This document shows positions 34,471-58,700 of a stretch of 64,000 bases of DNA, piece by piece. A program made the translations under genes and the position numbers. The notes below the pieces were generated by a model. That model had not been told where the DNA came from. It saw only the letters and a program-made list of their open reading frames with translations, and ran no database searches. Position 1 is the stretch's first letter. Each line of letters opens with the position of its first letter. Source of the stretch: Owenia fusiformis. Lineage: Eukaryota; Annelida; Polychaeta; Sabellida; Oweniidae. The DNA lies in the NCBI GenBank assembly GCA_903813345.2, contig CAIIXF020000006.1:12590348-12654347 (forward strand), given 5' to 3'.

Positions 34471-37214
34471 ATAATGAGTTGAATATTTCCCTTGATTAAG
34501 CTGCATCACTCTGATAGTGTGAAATAGAATATGGTTTGAACTACCTAGTTTGGTTCAATTCAGATTCAATTTAATTCTTGATAACTCTTACAGTCTAGTA
34601 CATATCCCTGGAAAAATAGTCTATATGGTTAAATATATAAATTGAAGGGATTGCTCCAGTTGAAGTATTCCTAGGGCAGTGTAATAGACTGTATAGGCAC
34701 TTGATTTACATGAAATAACAAAAACAATCCTTGAAATAGGACAATTAGTGAGGTTCTGACTTAACCAGGTAACTGTCCTGATTTTAAAAGTATGCATATA
34801 TTATCCACATAATAAATACATTACACTGAAGCCTTTAAATATGTTAATACTCAATACCTGCTGTTCTTGAAAAGGAATACATGCATGTAGGTGTATACTA
34901 TAGAATTAATAACACTGGGTTCAATGGAAACCGTTCCAAGTAATTTTGTGCTCTTCATACTTCACTTGGTCTTTGAACACCATGTAAATGTCTTTGAACA
35001 CCATGTGAATGTCTTTGAACACCATGTAAATGATGAACATTTACAGCACGTACATAATTAATGGGGTAAAAATTTCAGTTGTGGAAGAACAATGTTAATT
35101 CCATTATGGTCTAACCCCACTCTCATACAATGAATTTTTAGGTTGATTTACACTCAAATGTCCAAAAATAAAAAACTCGCCACTAGTGAAATTGTCATTA
35201 TCCACCTTCCCTAATTAAAGAATTGTCATAAGCCAAAATAAAATAACCGTGTTATTCCACAATTGTTAAAATTTGGATCCAAGAACCAATCAAGGATTTG
35301 TTACACCAGTATGTAAAAAACATAGACAATATTCATTGTTATATACGTTTATATATGTGAGAATGGGAAGAAATGAGCTGTTAAAGAAGAGCATATACAA
35401 GTATTTGTTCAATACTCATTTTATGAAAGTTACAGTTTACATATTCTCAAATAGTCATTATTGCTTGTAATTTAGCGTATGAGCATTTCATTTTTTGGCC
35501 AAATTTTTACAACAATGCTGCATAGTACTACAGAGATTGGACACAAAAATATAATTTAATACATGCCTTCATACTGATTATCATTAATACTTGATTTAAA
35601 TAATAATAATAAATCCATTTAATGCTATTTTATTTTATTGTACATGTATAAAAGAAATTGCTCATTTAAAAAATTGGAATTCATTATATATTTTAAAGTC
35701 TTACACACGTTGGGATGAAAATATTTATAAATGAAAAAACAGCACCAGGGGGAGAATAGCATGCAAGATTCAGCTCTCGCTAGCCATATGTGCTGATTCC
35801 AATATTACAAATATATTTCACAATATAAATTAAGTAGTGGTGAGCCCAATGCTGTAACACTTAAACTTTTGGATACCACCACTGGAGTAAGTTGCAAAAT
35901 ACACTTTAATTTAGTATTAACACTGTTTCAAAGTATCTCGAGATTGAATCAATATTGTTGACTGTATGACAATTTTTCAGATCATTCACTTTAATTCATT
36001 TCTAAATTGACACTGTTATATTTATACTATACCATTTGCTGGCATGATATTCGAACACAGGGTGACAGATAATGCAAGTTGAATTTCTGCTTCAATCACT
36101 CTCAAGAAATAAAATGCTCTTGAAAACCTACTATTTTCTGAGATGGCTGAACAAAAAATGAAAGATGAATGCATATGAGGCATTCCTCATCAAATACACT
36201 AAATGTTATTAGCTGAATATAGCATATAGAGTGATGCAATAAATACATTAAAATGTAGATCTCAAGAAGAAATCAAAACTGAAACCATACATTAGATTGT
36301 TATCCAACAGTGAAGATATATAAAACATTGAGTTGTTTCATATTGACACTAAAACATGAACAATCATATTGTTTCCAATATCCAAGTAAAAAGTCACTGC
36401 AGTTTTTCACCAATAGGATCAGTAAGACCAGATGGGCTTAAAAAATCGAAGAGTCTCACATACTACCATGGTCTTATAGGTGTGTAAAAGTAGACTTTAC
36501 AAAGTTGGAAGTCTTATATCTTCTACCTATGTCAGGTACAACATAAGTGCTGCCCAGAATTAGTAAGTTGGTTTCAGCAGCAGTAAAATGGCATGCTGGT
36601 TGATTTGTAATTCAATTTTAAGCTCCTAAACCCTTATGATGCACCCTAAACCTATAACACCATGGCTTGTGTGTTGAAACTCTCAGAAGGTGGGATGTCT
36701 CGTATCTGGTGGGTCTTATAATGTATAGAATTACACTTTAAGTAGGAAAGGAATTGTTAATGGCTTTGATATTTGGACCAATTTGAAAATATCCTTCAAT
36801 TACTCCAGAACATAACAGCCAGAAGAACACAGTTGATTAAGCCCATCTTGATACATCAAGTAAGTCAATTTCTAGATCTTTGATTGTATAAAAGCACCAA
36901 TCATACAACAAAATACAGAACAGGCATACTCTTTTGTCCAGTTCAGTGCAAATCTTTAATTATTTCCATCTAAACTTAGCGATCACAGTGTTAGATTCCA
37001 AGGTTTCTAAATTTCCATTTCAGTCAATCTAGCACAAGTTTTCCCTCAATAACCAAGGACTCGGGACATCATAGGGCAGCAGTGGGTTAACACATCAAAT
37101 CATAATACTAAGAATATCTGAGATTAAGTGTTATTTCACAACCTTGAAATCTCAAGATAATGGAAACAACTAACTTGCTCATTCTAATTAATATAAAATC
37201 TTTTGTATCTATTG
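34471..37214. other. Intergenic / CRK 3' UTR region, no gene seen
   Basis: 2.7 kb of AT-rich sequence downstream of both GTPBP6 and CRK (convergent genes). A 21-bp phrase CTTTGAACACCATGTAAATG repeats three times at 34972-35032. Long UTRs are possible, but no boundary is supportable. Confidence 0.55.
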
Positions 37215-46268
<9,054 letters not shown>

Positions 46269-46745
46269 GATTTGTAAGGTTTTTGGGTTGGACTCTGTCT
46301 ACACTTCAAAATCAAATGGGTCAATTTCGGTTTCTATTTCAAAGTTACATTTCTAGTTCATTTTGTTTGCAATCCTTGGTATCGTGAACGCAATGCTTAT
46401 ATCCGATAGTCAAGTCACTCTTGAAATACTCTATTACATCAACATTGTTTTCAAGTCGATAAAAACGACAAAATAGTGACAAATTCGAAATCCAGGAAGT
46501 GCAGAAATTCCAAAAATGGAGTCCATATCCGGGGCTTACATATTCTAGATGACGGAAACATATATCTTTGAGTTTTATCCTACTGACACTTGTAATGATA
46601 TAATTTATATTTGAATTTCAAACAGTAAAGAAGAAAGTATAAGATCCTGACAATCGCGTTCATTAGAATATCAGTATTGAGTAAATTATGTTCAAAACTA
46701 AAATAATATGAAAATGTTTTGAGACTATGCATCAATCAAAAAAGT
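46269..46745. promoter_or_regulatory. Shared CRK / NUP210 divergent promoter region
   Basis: The 477 bp between the CRK start codon (minus) and NUP210 start codon (plus) has no other gene or visible transposon, so both promoters and 5' UTRs must fit here unless 5' non-coding exons exist. No TATA box is evident. Confidence 0.6.
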
Positions 46746-49700
46746 ATGGCGGCAATTTACAAAGTTTTTACAGCAATTTCTTTATCTTTGTTTATTTCTG
46801 GTACTAATTCCGCAACATTGAATGTGCCAAAGGTACTGCTTCCATACTTTAGTGCAGTGCCTGTGAATTACACTTTAGAAGCGAGCGATGGCTGTTACAC
46901 TTGGTGAGTAATATGCTCTCAGACATACCGGCTCTCACGTGAAATTCTATTATCGCCCAATTTATTGTCAATATATTTTGTATTGAGTGATATCACAGGC
47001 CACGGACCTCCTATTTTCCCCAAAACACTACTTGTCATTTCCTCCAACTAGCTAACTTCACTAGTACCTCACATAAAGTCGGAGACATTAATAAACCTCA
47101 ACCATCAAAAGTTGTCACAATGAGCTAAATTCTAAGTCTCGTGTCTCAAACTCTCCCAAGCGGTAGAAAAATAATTCCTGTTTACTTTAAGTAGCACAAT
47201 AAATGAATCCAAAGCTTCATACCTGAAAATGATGGATAAATTCCTACCAAATTAGTCATATAAATCCGACCGTTGTATGCTGTTCTTCGATATTCCTTGT
47301 TCTTATTTGGATATTTATTTTTTATCATTTTCTTTGCATACTCTGTCGTAGATATAATATGGAACAAATTGCGGTAAACGCTTTTCTGGCCTGTCTTGGT
47401 AACCATAGTTACCAAACTAACCAAAGTCACACAAATTATCACGTAATTATTTAGCTCCAACATCAAAGTGTTAAATCTTACCTTAGACATGTACTATTTT
47501 TTTCATGGCCTGAGTTTGTCGCTAACATGCTAAATATAAGAGTTAGCTGACGTTTGGGAGTCTGACTTACCTTCTAAAGGTTAGAACCCGAATCTTAATG
47601 AAACCATATCACCTTTGTTCCGTCAACCATGGAGCATTTGCCACAACATTCAAGAGGTTAATCATTGACCGTGAAAATGAATGATTTCCTTGTAAGTTCC
47701 GGAAGTTTCAATACGAAAAATTACTGAACATATGTGAAAACCGAATATTTGTTCGTTGTTTTCACGATTTACAGGTTCGTTTGTTCTCCAATGTTTTGGT
47801 CTAAATTATAAAGCATCACCAACGGGTCTTACTCTATTAATCGACTAATACAGCAGACGGCTCATATTTGTACGTAGCATTTCGTTCAGACCAACAGTGG
47901 GAGTGCAGATCACGCAGTTTCGTTCGTTGCGTACTTCACTTGAAATTGGTAATTTTAAATATTGGCTACTTCACTTAGCTTGGCGGATGTAGAACATTGC
48001 TTAATATTATTTTAATTTTCACACCAGACATGCTTGGTTGACACATCAACAAAGTAAAGTTCAAGGGTCAATGCGTTATTTCGTGATAACTACAACGCCT
48101 TCCCGGAAGTCAACATTGATGAAAAATGAAAAAGTCGGAAAAGCATTTACACTAATTTCTATCAAATGCTGTGTTTATGCATCATCATCGACACAACAAA
48201 GGTTATATGGTTTCATTAAGATTCGGGTTCTAACCTTTAGAAGGTAAGTCAGACTCCCAAACGTCAGCTAACTCTTATATTTAGCATGTTAGTGACGAAC
48301 TCAGGCCATGAAAAAAATAGTAAAACGCTTGATAATTGACAAAATATAATCAATCTAATTATATTTTCATTATCGCCCGCCATGTTGCTGAATGTTGTTT
48401 CCGGTAGTCTAAATGTAAAACATGTATCGAAAGGGAATCATAATTATTTATTACACAGAGATCGATTCCAAAGCCGTTCTCTGCTACTTATTACTTTTCT
48501 CATTTTGAAACAATAACTTTTCCAAATAACGTCCCTTCTTAACGACACTGCTTCCCTTTCAACTGAATCTTCGTGTAACAAATACTTATGATTTCGTTTG
48601 ATATAGTTTTACATCTAGACTCAGATTAACCCGGAAGTGACCTTGTTATGGCAAAATGAAAAATTTTTAAATTCAAGCGGCATGCTTATATTTCTTCAAA
48701 TACCAAGCGTTTTACGTGCCTAAGGTAAGATTAAATACTTTATAGTAGAAGCAAAGAAATTTATTTATCATTTGTGTGAATTTGGTTAGGTAGACAGGCC
48801 AGGATGACCCTCGTATGCAAGAAAATAAGAAAAAATAAATATCCAAATCAGAAAAAATAACAACAAATAACATCATACGAGGGTCAGATTTATATGACTA
48901 TACCAAATCGAAAGATTGTTTTCATGAATCCCCATGTTTGTGATCCAAGGAGGATTAACTCCCAGAGTGCAACATCCGTAAACCTTATTTACTTGTGACA
49001 GGTTTCAAAATGGCGGAATGGCATTTTGAAAGCTGGCACGTGCCATGTTGCATTCTGGGAGCCAATCCTCCTTGCGCCGTAATCAGGCTCCTAAATCACT
49101 TCAACATTTGAAGAGTCGGCATTAACATGTGAATATCCACTTCAAATCTTTAAGTTCCTATTTGTCATTATGGACACAAATTCCAAAATATTTGGACTTA
49201 CTAGAACGTAGAAAATAGAGCACTGAATACACTGAGGTAAGAATTTATTACATGTGCGACAGCATGTATTTTTCATAGCTATAGTAATTCTTTATTTTCC
49301 CCACTGTAAGAACTCTCCGTGTCAAAAATATATGGATTTTTGATCAATTTGTCGATCAGCAGATCTTTGTTGTTTCTTGTTTGAACCTGATCACAACATT
49401 TACAGTTGCGAGAGAGCAGACCACAGGCCTCGCGCTTAACTTTTTTTATCAGGTAGTTGTTTCACTACTTAGTGAATTTTCCAGGTAGCTATTTCAGAGA
49501 AAAAGGTAGTGATAATTTTGATGAGAGTTCTCTTTATTCTTATGACTTAGCAGCGTAATAATAACATATTACATTGTAAATAAATGTATACTTACCCAGA
49601 TATTACTATGTTTTAAGGCAATTTGCATACACATTTCACTGACCGTGAAAGAATGAAGTTGACTATGATTGGTCTACTTTTGCGCAATTGTAAAAGTTGT

Positions 49701-52700
49701 GATTCAGCTGATCGGCAAATCAATCGAAAATCTGTATATTTTTACATGGAGAGTTGTTAGTTGAGGTACTAGTGAAGTTAGCTAGTTGGAGGAATTGACA
49801 AGTAGTGTTTTTGGAAAAACAGGTAGCAAATCACTACCTTAGCAATGCTAATTTCGAGGCCTGAACCAATCATAATTGACTTCAGTCTTACTATCAATGA
49901 AATGTGTATGCAAATCACAGTAACTTGTAGTAATATCTGGGTAAGAATACATATCTATATATATCTTATTATTGCGCTGGTAAGTTATAAAAATAAAGAT
50001 CAAAATCATCACTACCTGCTTGTCTCAAATAGCTACCTGAAAAATTCACTCAGTAGTGAAATGACTAGCTGATGCATTGTGGGATCAAGGTAAGTCTGCA
50101 TGTTCGGAATTTTGCTGCATTCCTCATATTGAGTCAATATGTTATTTTTCAAATAGGAATCACTTCTGATCCAGGGCTGTCAACTCAAAATTTCTAAAAA
50201 TGACAAACGATCATGATTGGCCAATGCAAAAAATGAATGACCTAACATGTAGCACTGCTCCTCTGGGGATAACATCTCAAGATAAATATACATGTAATTC
50301 TCAAACTGAGATAGCTGGTACCAGAGAATAAGATGTCAGGGACATTATTTTTCAAACTTTTTAATGTCTGACTTAGACTATCATTCACCTTGAATTATTT
50401 TTTATACGCGATAACATCTTTAGTATTTGAGCTAAAAGCACTTTAATAAAACTGAGATGATGGCTATGGATACTGAGATAACAAATATGTGACTGAGGTG
50501 ATGCTGGGTGACACATATGCATACTGATGTTTAAATGATTTAACAAACAGCTTCAAAATTTCCAATGATGATTGGTCAATTGAAAACTCAATATCTATAT
50601 GATCAATTTGGCTTGTGAGGTGACAGCCTTTGGAACCTAGAAGGACTTTCAAGTATTTGATTGGATAGTTGACATTATATTCTCTTATTATTATTTGTAG
50701 GAGATCAACCCGTCCAGAGATTGTCACAGTGACACCTATATTTAACAAAGAGGACCCAACATGTTCCAGATTTGCGCAGGTTACAGCAATATCTAAGACA
50801 CCTTCTCGTATGACATCTGTAGCAATTGCTGAGAATGAGTGTGAGTAGATAGTTTGTAGTGCCAAGTACCATTTTCAAAATAGTTTTGCATCAAGTCTCC
50901 AGTGCCCCCCCCCCCCTATACCTACAGTATTTCCAAAGGTAATGTATGAAGCAAGACAACCTTCATAAGAATAGCTAACTATGACTCACTTTTACAAAAT
51001 TTTGTTTAACTACAGTAATTCTGGGTTTCTTTATTTCTGTGGACCTCTCAAACAGAACCTAACATAGACTTGAATTCAACCATTGCTTCAGTAGCTTTGA
51101 ACAATGAGATCATGGGTTTTCAGAAATTTTGAACTATTTCTGTTTAAACCAAGAACTCACCAAACATTTAGAATTCTGTAAACAATGTATACAACCTGTA
51201 TATGCCAGTTTATCTTGTATTTTCCAGTGACAGGGCAACAGCTACGAGCTGATGTAATTGTTGATGTGATCTATGCCATTGACATGGTAACAACCACACG
51301 TGAGCTTCACCTTGAGGACCCGCCTGAAGAATTCCAGATCAGAGCCCTCTGTGATCAAGGCAAGGAATTTAAAGAAAAAATAAAATTTGTTAAAATATAA
51401 CCTTTGCCATTATATGTATAATATATGAGGCTATTCCAAAAGTGAGCCATTTCCAGCTCAAATAATCTATGTACATGTATGCTTTTAAGGTCAACTTATC
51501 TATTTCATTTAGCTTAGTTTCTGCTCATATAGTTACTCATAAAAGTAGTTCTATTAGCTTAATACTTTTATAAACTGTGTATTTTTATGTCACCACCAGC
51601 ATTTGGTGTTTGTCTGTAAGAAATGGCAGGTGGTTACATTTTGCATGTTACGTTGATGCTGTGTATAATATTGCATGACCCATTATTCAGCTGTATAAAC
51701 AACACACACAAAAATATGCCAGGTGGGGTATGTAAATGAGTTACAGATAACTTACTAACTGTCCTCATTTCAGGTAATACATTTAGTACACTAGATGGGG
51801 TTCCCTTTGAGTGGAGTCTTATCTCCAATACAGAGACAGATCAGAACATAGTTGATGCTCACAATGTACTGAGGTAGGTTGTGTGCCAAAGGTTCAGCAA
51901 ATCTTAAGAGTATCAAAGGCTGTCAGAAAGGAGTGTATCTTTACCTTAAAAGCATAGAGTTTCCTTATTTACTTAACGCCCCATATAAAGTTTAAACCAC
52001 TTTGGCTTATTTTGTAGTCTTACCCAATGTTCTCAAAGTGTGTCATGTGAAACTTTTTTTTTTAATTTCAAAAAGTGGTTTTTGATAGACTTTTTGTTCC
52101 AAAATTTGTGAATATATTTAAAACCAACTTTTAGAGGTCACTCATATCTTCTAATTAGCCAGAATTCATACCAATGCATAGCATTCATCCTCCCATGTTT
52201 TTTGCCGAAAAAATTAAGAAAATCGGTTCATAAATAAGCGAGAAATGAACTTATCAGTGCATGAAAATGGTTCTGAGAAAAATGCATTTCAAAATTTTAG
52301 TTCTCATAGAAACCAATGGTACAATGATATCTAAAACATAATTTATTCTTCCTTTTAACCTGGTTAGACAATCAACATTGTTTTTTTATGAAAGTCTAAC
52401 ATATTTAGAAAAGATTGACATCGAAAAAAAATTTCAATTTTTTCAAAAAGTTTTTGGTACCTTAGTGACACCACTAATGTTTCAAAATATTTTTGATATG
52501 TTAAAACATTGAAGTGGCCCATTAAATATGACATTTTATTATTGAAATAGTGTGTCCTTTGTTCAACCTTTGCATTGGTGTTAAAAAGACAATCTTTTTT
52601 GAAATGCATTAAGAAATATTTGATGATTAAGAAATTTCAACTTTTTTTTGAAAAATGGCAGGAAATATGAATATTTGAGAAATGAAATGCTCACAACTTT

Positions 52701-55700
52701 TTTTTCAAAATTTTTTTTTTGTTCAAAAATCTCTAAAATCACTTTTTAAGTCCTGACAAATAGTAAATGAATGATAAAAAATTATTTTCAAACTTTAGAC
52801 GGGGACTTTTAACAATAAATTGTTGGGAAGAAGATTATTCCTTTTTTGGGCTAACACTCATTAAGAAATATATATATTCTATAATGATAACAAAATTGAT
52901 TGTTCCACATGAATTCGTTTTATTTACATGGCTCCCCCACATTGTAATCTCTGAGATGCAGCAGGATAACACGAAAATGCTTCTCCAATATTTCTATGTG
53001 CTCTGTTAAATTTTCCTTGAAAAACCATAAATATCCTTAAGATGTTGCATGAAAAATTTCAGAATCATAAAATACTGCACTATTAATTCCGAAAACCTAA
53101 AATATTGCATAAAGAATAAAAAAAGAAATCCTCCACACAAAAATATCCGAGCACTGATTTCAAGTGATTTATATACAATCCATACGTCCAGTAACATGCC
53201 AATAAGATATAATATATTGTAAATACATGTAAGACATAAGAAATGCTAGTCTTCTGTATGAAAAAACATCATTACATTAAATAGACCAGTATTTTACAAA
53301 TATGTGTATATTACAACCAGATGATGCACAAGTCTTTACTTATCTTTGCAGGATTCTCAGTTATACAGAGTCTAATTACGATGTTTTACCTCATATAGCT
53401 AAGCTAGAGGCACGAGGTCTTCAAGGAGACAATGTGCTAGTTGAAGGCATTAAAACTGGATCTGCCTTAGTAAGCACCAGACTACATGACCCTGTGTATA
53501 AGGTAACTAATTTACCCTAGTCAGCGCTACGCATGCTAAGAGATTTTACATCATTTGTCTTTTGAAGAGTGGGAATCTTCGTGGAATTAACAATTCAATT
53601 TATAGAAAATCAATCAATCATTGATATATAGAAGTGTTTCATTCTTTCAGTTGATTCTACTCTTAATTACCTTTTATAAGGAATTTTGGAACTTCATCCA
53701 TGTTTCACTTGTAAACTTTGTTTTTTGCATTAAAATACCAACCTGGAAAACACGTTTAAGAATATTGCATGTTGTTTTCATTGATTTTACCACCCATTAG
53801 AAATTCTTAGAAAACTTCTGAATCTTCTATTTATTTCAGAATGTACATGCTACAGTTGTAAGACTGATAGTGATTGCTAATATAGCGCTGAACCCCTCAG
53901 TAGTCTACCTCATGAGGTCTGCCCAGGTGAAGTACAGAGTAGAGTTACTGAGGCAGGGCAAGCCACAAGGTGACATTTTCAATAGACAGAATATCAATAT
54001 TCTCTATATAGAATATTCAGATCATTTTGAGTAATATCATACCATAGAATAATATGAGAAATGGTCTGATTTTGAATTTATCCAATGATTCGCCAAACTG
54101 ATTAAGACATTATCTTTTTGCAGTCAGTTACTATAAAGTACTTGACAAACACTTCTTGTTGTTTACAAGCATTGTGATCTGCACACATGACCAGAAACTT
54201 ATTTTTAACAGATTAGATTATCCAATATGACTTGTACTTTTTAAAAATCTTTTATGCAAACTTCCCCTTTGAAACTCTTATGAATTCGGGCAGTTCACCA
54301 TCTTAAATTTTAAATTATTTCTATATTTGATGATTTGAAAGATTTTTTTATGATTCCTACATTTTACACTTTATTTCCCTTTAATGTCTTGTTTTGTTTG
54401 CAGCCATCCCTATGCCATCAGCCCAGTATTATTTAGAAGTTGAGACAGCAAGTATTGCCAGCCTAGATACTAAAACATCAATCGCTACAGCTTTACAGCT
54501 TGGACACACAGAAGTTGTCTTAAGAGATAGAAGTATCCTTTTTCCACACTAGGAGACTCCATGTATATGTTAATGTCAAATGCTCAGAAGATTAATTACC
54601 CCTTGATCCAGAGCCACTGCTTTGTTTACTAGCCTTATCAGGCATTCTGAGATAAGCATAGCATAGATTTCTCTAATGCTATGAAGGCTAGCTTGATTAA
54701 CCCGCATAAAGAATGTGGGTTTTAAGTGATTTAAAAACTAGTTTAACTTTGTGTCTGAAAATAATTAACCTTACTATTGGTTTCTCTTGTCCAATTAGTA
54801 CCAAGTGATAAAATCTTAAAAGAATTGGTCCATTAAAACTCCTAGATATTACACATTAAAAAGTGTGTGTCTTTTTTCCAATATAACATTGTAATTTTTA
54901 AAGCAAAACAATTTCTTGGAATTTTCACTTATCCACTGATAAAATGTAAGGATTTAAACACTTTTGCCACTATTTACTTTGACAAAATTTTACATGCAAT
55001 TTGACTATTCAAATATCTTCCACAATCCATAATTCTTTTCTTTTAGTAACAATTTTGAATTTAGGAAACTGTACCTTAACAAGATCAGTGTTAGTAGAAC
55101 TTTCTGTTTTGCCATAGTATTTTACCATTAACACAGGGAATTTTAGAGTGTATGCATAAAGTATATATTTTAAGTCTTAATATGTGTTACTACAGGGTTA
55201 TGTGTTGATTTCTATGTACAATAGACTTACCTAAATAGCATGGATCCAACTTTGTAAAAATATAAAGTGGCAAAGTATTGTTTATGAAGTATTGAATATC
55301 CATATCTGTCAGATTTATGTGTGTTTTATTTTTTTAATTATTATTTTCTTGTCTTTATACTTGCTACTATAGCTTTATATTTTGATTTTCAAGTGCAATA
55401 AACTGTCCTTCATAATATGGATCCAACTTTGTAAAAAAAATATTGTTGCAAAGTATTGTAAATCATGTGTTTCACTAAGAGAAGATTTTGGAAACTTCTC
55501 TAGAATCACCCGTGCAAAAAGTAGAACCTAACTTCATTCTTATTTGGCATAATTTAAGAATGGAAATGTAAAAACAAATCAAGAATGAACCCATTAATTA
55601 ACCCAATCATCTCTTGTTTACAGTCCTGTCACAAATTTTTGCATATTCTTGCTAAAATTGACCAAAACTGTTATTTTTAAATTCAAAAGTATTAATATTG

Positions 55701-58700
55701 TTGACAGGGCTACGCAGCAGCAAGCTTAGTAAACATATGCTACTGGCCTACCAGGGTGTAATTAATCACCGAACTTGCTTGACATAAGAAAGTTCAATTT
55801 TAGCAGCTTTTACCCTAGTGTGTTTCCCAATATATTTTCAGTATTTATTAGTTCATGCAAACTTTGTTTAACACAAAGAGACCCAACCCCTGTAAGTGCC
55901 CCCTCCTCTTCTTGCTAATATCAAGTATACAATATTATCAATGTCAAGTGCCACTGTGAGAGATATTGTTACATTTATAAACATACATGTATATAAAACT
56001 GAAAAATGTAATTCTTAACTGTGATATTGGCTAAAAGCTCTTAAATGACCATGAAAAATCGTGTTAACATATAGTACAGTAGTTAAGATTTTTTAATCGA
56101 GTTCGGAATGGTTTTATTTTAGTATTTTGCCTCAAATATGATATATAAAAGATTTTAAGTGTAACTAAATGATCTTGAAAGACTTATCACAGTGTTTATG
56201 TATGTTTTATTTTTGTATTCCTTAACTGGTGTAAGATATTGTTGTGAAAGAGTCTTTCAGGCAGCCCTCAGCAGGAATATATGTGGTGCAGCCTGGCTAT
56301 TTAGGTAGGCCAATATTTACTTACCTGATCATAAAATCTCTTATTGGGTCAATTTAAAAAACAGGTTTCATAACATTTCATTACAAAACTGTGTTTGTTG
56401 TATCATTGGTAATTGGAAATTCCAGGGATTTGACTTGTCCAGTACATTGACTGGCTGGCTTCTCTGTCATTTGTCTTTCAGTGCACTGACTTGTCTTTCA
56501 ATGCATTGACTTGCTTTTCAGTGCATTGACTTGTCTTTCAGTGCATGTACTTGTCTATAGTGCATTGACTTGCTTTCCAAATTGAGTTGTCTTCAGTACA
56601 TGGACTTGTCTTTCAGTGCTTTGACTTGCTTTCCAAATTGACTTGCTTTCCAAATTGACTTGTCTTCAGTGCATTGCCTTGTCTTAAGTGCTTTGATTTG
56701 TCTTGCAGGTTTTGTTGTTCTACCAGGGAGGAAGTGGGTGTTGGAGACTGATAGAGAATATGAGGTGCTCATTGAAATATATGACAAAGACAGCCATAAG
56801 CTTTTCCCTGCTGATGTAAGTTCACTTCTGTAAAATAAACTGATGTACTTTAATAAATTGTCTATATAATCTAGTCCATAGTTCTCAGGCATATTCATAG
56901 CATGTATAGATAAATGAATCCCATATGAATACATAAAATAATACAAATGTAGGTTACCGTTTACAATGGTACTTGTTAAATCTCAAATACCTGCTATTGG
57001 GCTAATCATAATGTTAAAAATTAATTCCACTACTATATATGCTAAAACAAGAGAATTCTGAAGTCATAATAGTACGTGACGAAGATCAGTATATCAATGT
57101 GCATTGAAACACATTAATAATTCTATTTAGGGGAGGGGCATGTTAAGTCCATGTTAATTAATGACAAATGTACATGTTTTTTGCAAAGCAGGGTCTTATT
57201 ACTTGAACTAAATCATTAAATGTTTGGTTTCGTTCATGGGGGAGAGGAGGTGATTAAGACACATTCAAAATATTGACCAGAGCACGGTTTTGATGCGTTT
57301 TGTTATGTCCCCACCACATAGTGTGGGGCCATATTGTCGGCCTAGGCGCGTCCGTCTGTCCGTCTGTCTGTCCGTCTGTCTGTCCGTCTGTCTGTCCGTC
57401 TGTCCGTACGTCCGGCAGTTTTCTCCAAAACCGCTACAGATATCACCTTCAAATTTTCAGGGATAACTTATGAGTGCATACAGATGTGGATGAAAAAAAA
57501 TTAACTCGATACCTACTTCCTGTCGGCCATTTTGAAGTCAAATGCTAAAATCCTTGTCTGCAAACTTTAAGAAAAACTGCTTCACAGTTGCTTTTAAAAC
57601 TTTAACATCTTGTTCAGCTCACTTCATTCTAGATCTGATTAGGTTTTGGACCTGCTAGCTCAGTCATGTCAGCCATTTTGAATGTCTTAAGAAAAGTTAG
57701 CGCGTGATAATACTTTGTATCATATTGAATGGTGTTTTTGAACCACATAGTGTGGGGCCATATTGTCGGCCTAGGCGCGTCTGTCTGTCCGTCTGTCTGT
57801 CCGTCTGTCCGTACGTCCGGCAGTTTTCTCCAAAACCGCTACAGATATCACCTTCAAATTTTCAGGGATAACTTATGAGTGCATACAGATGTGGATGAAA
57901 AAAAATTAACTCGATACCTACTTCCTGTCGGCCATTTTGAAGTCAAATGCTAAAATCCTTGTCTGCAAACTTTAAGAAAAACTGCTTCACAGTTGCTTTT
58001 AAAACTTTAACATCTTGTTCAGCTCACTTCATTCTAGATCTGATTAGGTTTTGGACCTGCTAGCTCAGTCATGTCAGCCATTTTGAATGTCTTAAGAAAA
58101 GTTAGCGCGTGATAATACTTTGTATCATATTGAATGGTGTTTTTGAGTTTTCATACTTTAACTATTTAGTAGCTTTATAAATAATTTCAGATGTACTTTG
58201 CTGTAAAAGCCTACTTTATTGTTAACAGTAGTTATATGTGATAATTTTGTAAAAAGAAATCAGCAAAAACTCATAAGGACTTTTTTATTGTCGGCCATTT
58301 TGGATTTTTCAGTCCTAAAATCTTGTCTGTGAAGTCTTGTCTGCGCGTTTTCAGGTGAACCGTTTGGTGGATCGATTTCAAATTTTCAGGGATGATTCTT
58401 AGTATAAAAATCTAGATCTCATTAGTTTTTTGGCATTCTGGGTAAATGTCAAGGCAGCCATTTTGGATTTTCCGTCCTAAAATCTTGTCTGTAAAGTCTT
58501 GTTTACTCGTTTTCAGGTGAACCGTTTCGTAGATCAATTTCAAATTTTCAGGAATGATTCTTAGTATGAAAATCTAGAACTGATTAGTTTTTTTGCATTC
58601 TGGGTAAATGTCAAGGCAGCCATTTTGGATTTTCCGTCTTAAAATCTTGCCTGTAAAGTCTTGTCTACGCGTTTTTAGGAGAACGGTTTGATAGATCAAT

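Noticed and set aside
50908-50922. Poly-C tract as a regulatory signal
   Set aside because: A simple homopolymer in an intron; nothing further supports a function.
53006-53197. Phe-rich minus-strand frame
   Set aside because: AT-rich NUP210 intron with no homology or splice context.
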